DNA of 9,732 nt, taken from positions 1 to 9,732 of the forward strand of contig JAUXBV010000076.1 of NCBI GenBank assembly GCA_030619215.1, in the 5' to 3' direction. This document shows, in pieces, positions 6,711 through 9,732 of this stretch. Each line of letters opens with the position of its first letter. The stretch's first letter is position 1. The position numbers were made by a program, and so were the translations under genes. Source of the stretch: Fibrobacterota bacterium. GTDB taxonomy: Bacteria > Fibrobacterota > Chitinivibrionia > Chitinivibrionales > JANQEN01. Below the pieces are notes generated by a model, which was given only the letters and a program-made list of their open reading frames with translations, was not told where the DNA came from and did not search any database.

Positions 6711-6943
6711 ATTTGATAAAATATTGGAGTATCTTTGAGTTTAATTAAGAATAAATAAATTTATCTTGTGATACATTCCTATAAAAATATGTTTTAGAAG
6801 TTGCATATTTACCTCGGGATGAATGATGGGTTATGAATAACGCTTTAGGTGCCTGTTGTTGTAATATAATCAATATTAAACCAGCCTAGTAATCAGATTG
6901 ATACAACACCTTGTTTTTAACAAAAATTTTTTTGCGAAAATTA
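6711..6943. other. AT-rich gene-free junction with an imperfect palindrome
   Basis: No gene of plausible length is visible on either strand; the only ATG-initiated frames stop within a few codons. GC content falls here from the level of the C4 block to that of the NTPase pair, so this stretch is the likely boundary of the accessory DNA. The only structure is an imperfect dyad at 6857-6908, where TGTTGT...ATCAAT faces ATTGAT.ACAACA, with a bulge on the left arm. Next to it is a short dyad TTGTT-TTT-AACAA at 6911-6923. No tRNA, integrase or clear attachment repeat is visible. Confidence 0.6.
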
Positions 6944-6993
6944 TTGACAAAATTTATTTTGTTATTTATTTTTAACAATAGATATTTTGTCAA
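6944..6993 (+). promoter_or_regulatory. Sigma70-like promoter inside a 50 bp operator-like dyad
   Basis: TTGACA at 6944-6949 is a perfect -35 box. TATTTT at 6967-6972, 17 nt further on, is an acceptable -10. The same stretch is a near-palindrome centred between 6968 and 6969: outer arms TTGACAAAAT / ATTTTGTCAA (6944-6953 with 6984-6993) are perfect, inner arms TTGTTA / TAACAA (6959-6964 with 6973-6978) are perfect, and about 19 of 25 positions match overall. The 10-mer TTTTTAACAA occurs both here (6969-6978) and 55 bp upstream (6914-6923). A repressor bound here would block the promoter. The ribosome site AAGGAG (7003-7008) follows, 7 nt before the ATG at 7016. Confidence 0.7.
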
Positions 6994-7015
6994 AACTTAA
7001 TTAAGGAGCAAATAT

Positions 7016-8215
7016 ATGGAACCTTTATCAATAAGCACAGGAAGAGCAGCAGACGGGAAAGATAAATATTTTGAAAGAAAAAATATTGAGGAAAAAATAT
7101 GGTCCAAAATAAAACAAGGAGAAGACTTGTTATTAGCCGCACCAAGAAGAACTGGAAAAAGCTCTATTTTGAAATATCTGGAAAGAAATCCTCAAACTGG
7201 ATATTTAATTAAGTACAAATCGGTTCAAAGTGTTGACAGTATAAATGAGTATTTTAAACAAATTTATAAGTTATTATTGGAGGATGATTCCATATTTGAT
7301 TTTTATGAAGTGCACTTCAAAAAAGCAAAAGGTGCCGTAAAAAGTTTCATATCAAGAATCAGGGGAATCTCGACCGATGGAATTAAGATTGACCCAGAAG
7401 AACGGGTTGATTATTACAACGAATGCAAATTACTTTTAAAAACACTCCCAAAGGAATTTGATACACTAATTTTTTTAATTGATGAATTTCCTGATGCGGT
7501 GAGAAATATTTCCAGTGATAATAAAAAAGAGGGCATACGTTTTTTACAGTTAATCAGGGAATTAAGACAGGAATTTAATGATATTAATCTCCAATTTGTT
7601 TATTCAGGTTCAATTGGACTAGGTAATGTGGTTAATAAATTGGGTAGAAGCGATTTGATAAATGACATAGTAAACATTGAAGTACCGCCACTTAACCAGA
7701 ATGAAGCAAAGGAACTAATTACAAGACTTGTATTGGGCCTACGGCAAGAAAAAAGTGAATTTGAGATTAGTGACCAGATAAAAGACTATATTCTGAAAAA
7801 AGATAGCTGGCTTATACCTTACTACATTCAGATCATTATTGATGAGTTATTTGATTTTTTTATTGAGACAGGTCAAAAGCCAACTGAGAAAACAATTGAC
7901 GAGGTTATCGATAAAATAATCCGTGATCGATATAAATATCAGGATTACTTTGAAAACTGGAAAACACGCTTAAAACAGGCGCTTGAAAGTAAGGAGTATA
8001 ATTGCGCGCTTGAAATTCTAAATTACATTTCCACTAAAGGTTCAATGGATTACGACACCATTTATAACATTTCTGTGAAGCATGTTATTGATGATTTAAA
8101 AGATATTACGAATGTTCTTGAATATGATGGATATATTAGCAAAAACTCAGAAAAAATGTATATGTTTAATTCAATAATTTTAAAAGAGTGGTGGTATATA
8201 AATGTCGCGAGCTAA
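7016..8215 (+). CDS. P-loop NTPase, STAND/archaeal-ATPase-like, with C-terminal winged helix
   Basis: ATP-binding protein of 399 aa whose cellular role is unknown. The nucleotide fold has a Walker A at residues 42-50 (Ala-Pro-Arg-Arg-Thr-Gly-Lys-Ser-Ser; the first Gly of the classic motif is Ala, which is usual for the 'PRRTGKT/S' ATPases). Walker B is LIFLIDEF at 151-158 with Asp156-Glu157, and a sensor-1-like strand FVYSGS lies at 194-199. Helical lid sequence follows to about 320. Residues 325-395 look like a winged helix ending in MYMFNSIILKEWWY, which resembles the equivalent region of the downstream protein. There is no signal peptide or membrane segment. Codon use is strongly A/T-biased compared with the upstream genes. 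It is transcribed from its own promoter and overlaps the next gene by 14 nt, so the two products are likely made together. AAA/STAND-type ATPase is firm; a defence, signalling or regulatory role is inference. Confidence 0.88.
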   Translation: MEPLSISTGRAADGKDKYFERKNIEEKIWSKIKQGEDLLLAAPRRTGKSSILKYLERNPQTGYLIKYKSVQSVDSINEYFKQIYKLLLEDDSIFDFYEVHFKKAKGAVKSFISRIRGISTDGIKIDPEERVDYYNECKLLLKTLPKEFDTLIFLIDEFPDAVRNISSDNKKEGIRFLQLIRELRQEFNDINLQFVYSGSIGLGNVVNKLGRSDLINDIVNIEVPPLNQNEAKELITRLVLGLRQEKSEFEISDQIKDYILKKDSWLIPYYIQIIIDELFDFFIETGQKPTEKTIDEVIDKIIRDRYKYQDYFENWKTRLKQALESKEYNCALEILNYISTKGSMDYDTIYNISVKHVIDDLKDITNVLEYDGYISKNSEKMYMFNSIILKEWWYINVAS

Positions 8216-9731
8216 TAAAACCATAGCAAATATTTATAATCCTTTAAATCAGGATAAGAAAAGTTTGTTGGATAACTTTGTTGTCAGACAAAAAGAATTT
8301 AATACGATTTTCAGGGACTTAAAAACCAGCAAGCTAAATCAAATATCACAAAACTTTCTTATTCAGGGACAAAGAGGTTCCGGAAAAACCACGCTTCTCG
8401 CTAAGTTGCGATATGAAATTGAAGACTCTAAAATTCTTTCTCATTTATTGGTTATTCAATTTACTGAAGAGCAATATAATATTTTTTCGTTAAATAGATT
8501 ATGGGAAACGGTCGCTGATATTCTGGAAGAAATTAAAGGTTTTGAAAAAATCGTTGAAGAGATGAATAAGTATGAAGACGATGATGATTTTTATTTTTTA
8601 CTTACAAAATATTTAAAGAAAAACAGGAAAAAACTGGTTCTTCTTATTGATAATTTTGGTGATATTTTAGACAAACTCAAAGAGATAGAGCATAAAAAAC
8701 TAAGGGATATTCTGCATGAATCGGATCTGCAGATTATCGCTGCTTCCACAAAAACCCTGGAAACAACCTACAAACATGATAAACCATTCTTTGAGTCTTT
8801 TAAGACAATTTACCTGGACGCCTTAACAAAAACGGATGTTCAAACTCTTTTGGAAAATCTAAGCGATCAGTATGATAATAATAAAGCTCTTGAAATTATT
8901 AAAAATCAAAAAGGCAGAATTGAGACAATCAGAAGATTAACAGGCGGAATCCCTAGAACAATAGTTCTTCTATATGAAATAATACTAGATGACAGCGCAA
9001 ATGTTTTTGAAGATTTAGAAGGCATTTTGGACAAAATAACACCACTTTACAGACATAAGATGGACGACCTACCATCCCAACAACAGGTTATTGTAGATGC
9101 GATTGCTTTAAACTGGGACGGAATATTGACTTCCGAAATTTCAAAAAAAACAAGCCTTGAAACTAAAGCGATTTCAGCTCAACTAAAAATTCTGGAAAAA
9201 AGTGGATTTATTTCCTCAAAGCTAATTAATAAAAAAAACAAATTGTACATGATTGATGAGCGTTTTTTCAACATTTGGTACCTTATGAGGTATGGCCGGA
9301 AAAAGAAAAAACAACAGGTCTTATGGTTGGTTAGTTTTTTAAATGAATGGTGTACGAAAGATGAACTCATTCAAAAAGCCAAAAATCATATTACCTGTGC
9401 GAAAGCCGGTACATTGAACCAAAGGGGAGGGTATTATATGGCGGAGGCCTTATCCCAATCTGTTCAAGATACTGAACTTCAATATGAAGTGTTAACAAGC
9501 ACAAAGAAGCATATTTTTCAATCCAATCCCGAACTGGCTGAAAGTTTATCTAATACAGTTGAAATCGAATTGGAAATCGCTTATAAAGCCTATACAGATG
9601 GAGAATACAAAAAAGCGGAAAAATATTATTTGATGGCTGTCGAGAAAAAAGATGCTGACGCCATATTTAATTTAGCCGAATTGTATAGAGATAAAAATAA
9701 AGATTACAAAAACGCAGAAAAATATTATTTG
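8202..9731 (+). CDS. Second P-loop NTPase with winged helix and Sel1/TPR-like repeats, 3'-truncated by window edge
   Basis: Open reading frame of at least 510 codons running off the right edge without a stop. It begins at an ATG inside the last codons of the preceding gene in another frame; the ribosome site is weak (GGTGG at 8190-8194), which suits translational coupling. Residues 1-280 form the ATPase: 'NPLNQDKKSLLDNFVVRQ' leader, Walker A GQRGSGKT at 56-63, Walker B LVLLIDNF at 145-152 with Asn151 where the acidic partner is usual, sensor-like AAST at 180-183, and TGGIPRT at 247-253. Residues 295-345 are a winged helix, followed by YMIDERFFNIWYLMR at 349-363. A basic segment (Arg-Lys-Lys-Lys-Lys) and a linker follow. 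From 455 on come amphipathic repeats with 33-residue spacing typical of Sel1/TPR. A strong internal start signal precedes Met413. The effector, if any, lies beyond the window. Function unknown. Confidence 0.85.
   Translation, partial: MSRANKTIANIYNPLNQDKKSLLDNFVVRQKEFNTIFRDLKTSKLNQISQNFLIQGQRGSGKTTLLAKLRYEIEDSKILSHLLVIQFTEEQYNIFSLNRLWETVADILEEIKGFEKIVEEMNKYEDDDDFYFLLTKYLKKNRKKLVLLIDNFGDILDKLKEIEHKKLRDILHESDLQIIAASTKTLETTYKHDKPFFESFKTIYLDALTKTDVQTLLENLSDQYDNNKALEIIKNQKGRIETIRRLTGGIPRTIVLLYEIILDDSANVFEDLEGILDKITPLYRHKMDDLPSQQQVIVDAIALNWDGILTSEISKKTSLETKAISAQLKILEKSGFISSKLINKKNKLYMIDERFFNIWYLMRYGRKKKKQQVLWLVSFLNEWCTKDELIQKAKNHITCAKAGTLNQRGGYYMAEALSQSVQDTELQYEVLTSTKKHIFQSNPELAESLSNTVEIELEIAYKAYTDGEYKKAEKYYLMAVEKKDADAIFNLAELYRDKNKDYKNAEKYYL
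9424..9440 (+). promoter_or_regulatory. Internal Shine-Dalgarno and in-frame ATG within the second NTPase gene
   Basis: GGGGAGGG at 9424-9431 contains GGAGG (9426-9430) placed 7 nt before an in-frame ATG at 9438 (Met413). Such a G-run is out of character in a gene of about one-third GC. It sits exactly between the winged-helix/linker part and the repeat domain. It could produce a separate repeat-only protein. It is a prediction from sequence only. Confidence 0.45.
9606..9731 (+). repeat. Start of Sel1/TPR-like protein repeats
   Basis: Within the second NTPase, YKKAEKYYL (residues 469-477) recurs as YKNAEKYYL (502-510), 33 residues apart. Between them is the Asp-Ala-Asp-Ala-Ile-Phe-Asn-Leu-Ala-Glu-Leu-Tyr helix expected of Sel1-like units. 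The DNA is repeated too (codons for Ala-Glu-Lys-Tyr-Tyr-Leu are nearly identical), suggesting recent expansion. The window stops inside the second copy, so the number of repeats is unknown. Confidence 0.8.
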
Positions 9732-9732
9732 A

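Noticed and set aside
6766..6785. Second promoter TTGTGA...TATAAA in the junction
   Set aside because: The spacing between the two boxes is only 8 nt, too short for sigma70.
6857..6908. Terminator or small RNA in the junction
   Set aside because: The dyad is imperfect with a bulge, the nearby T-rich run is not directly attached, and no promoter is visible for an RNA.
9179..9370. Minus-strand open frame of 63 codons near the right edge
   Set aside because: It lies opposite the winged-helix part of the second NTPase, is phenylalanine/serine-rich from the A-rich sense strand, and has no support.

Overview
The window looks like a chromosomal segment of an anaerobic bacterium, most plausibly a member of the Desulfobacterota (the former sulfate-reducing and syntrophic Deltaproteobacteria). 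This is inferred from the gene set and intergenic style, not from a marker gene: ADP-forming succinate-CoA ligase, an aldehyde dehydrogenase, a two-subunit oxygen-sensitive class I fumarase and a malic enzyme sit in one direction, separated by spacers rich in short tandem repeats and GTCATT-ended palindromes.

Region 1 (1-6710, moderate GC, mid-40s percent in the lines I counted) is a C4-dicarboxylate block, all on the + strand: the 3' two thirds of sucC, sucD, an NAD(P)-dependent aldehyde dehydrogenase, fumarase alpha, fumarase beta, and malic enzyme. Together they can carry succinyl-CoA to succinate (with ATP), and fumarate to malate to pyruvate plus CO2. Only succinate dehydrogenase/fumarate reductase is missing from a succinyl-CoA to pyruvate segment such as the one used in the methylmalonyl-CoA route of propionate oxidation; run in reverse, the enzymes serve C4 synthesis. 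sucC-sucD are tightly coupled (10 nt apart). The later genes are separated by 100-250 nt spacers that hold hairpins and 7-8 bp tandem repeats. A good rho-independent terminator at 6677-6710 closes the block.

Region 2 (6711-7015) is an AT-rich, gene-free junction. It ends in a sigma70-like promoter embedded in a 50 bp near-perfect dyad (6944-6993), which looks like an operator.

Region 3 (7016-9732, about 30-35% GC) holds two overlapping genes for P-loop NTPases of the STAND/archaeal-ATPase type. The first is complete (399 aa, AAA core plus winged helix). The second starts inside the first and runs off the right edge (at least 510 aa: AAA core, winged helix, linker, then the start of Sel1/TPR-like repeats). 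It lacks the acidic Walker B partner residue and carries a strong in-frame internal Shine-Dalgarno plus ATG just before its repeat domain. The base composition, the separate operator-bearing promoter, the paralogous pair and the repeat-type sensor domain all suggest horizontally acquired accessory DNA. This pair is the best candidate for an undescribed conflict, defence or signalling module. No effector domain is visible within the window, so a function cannot be assigned.
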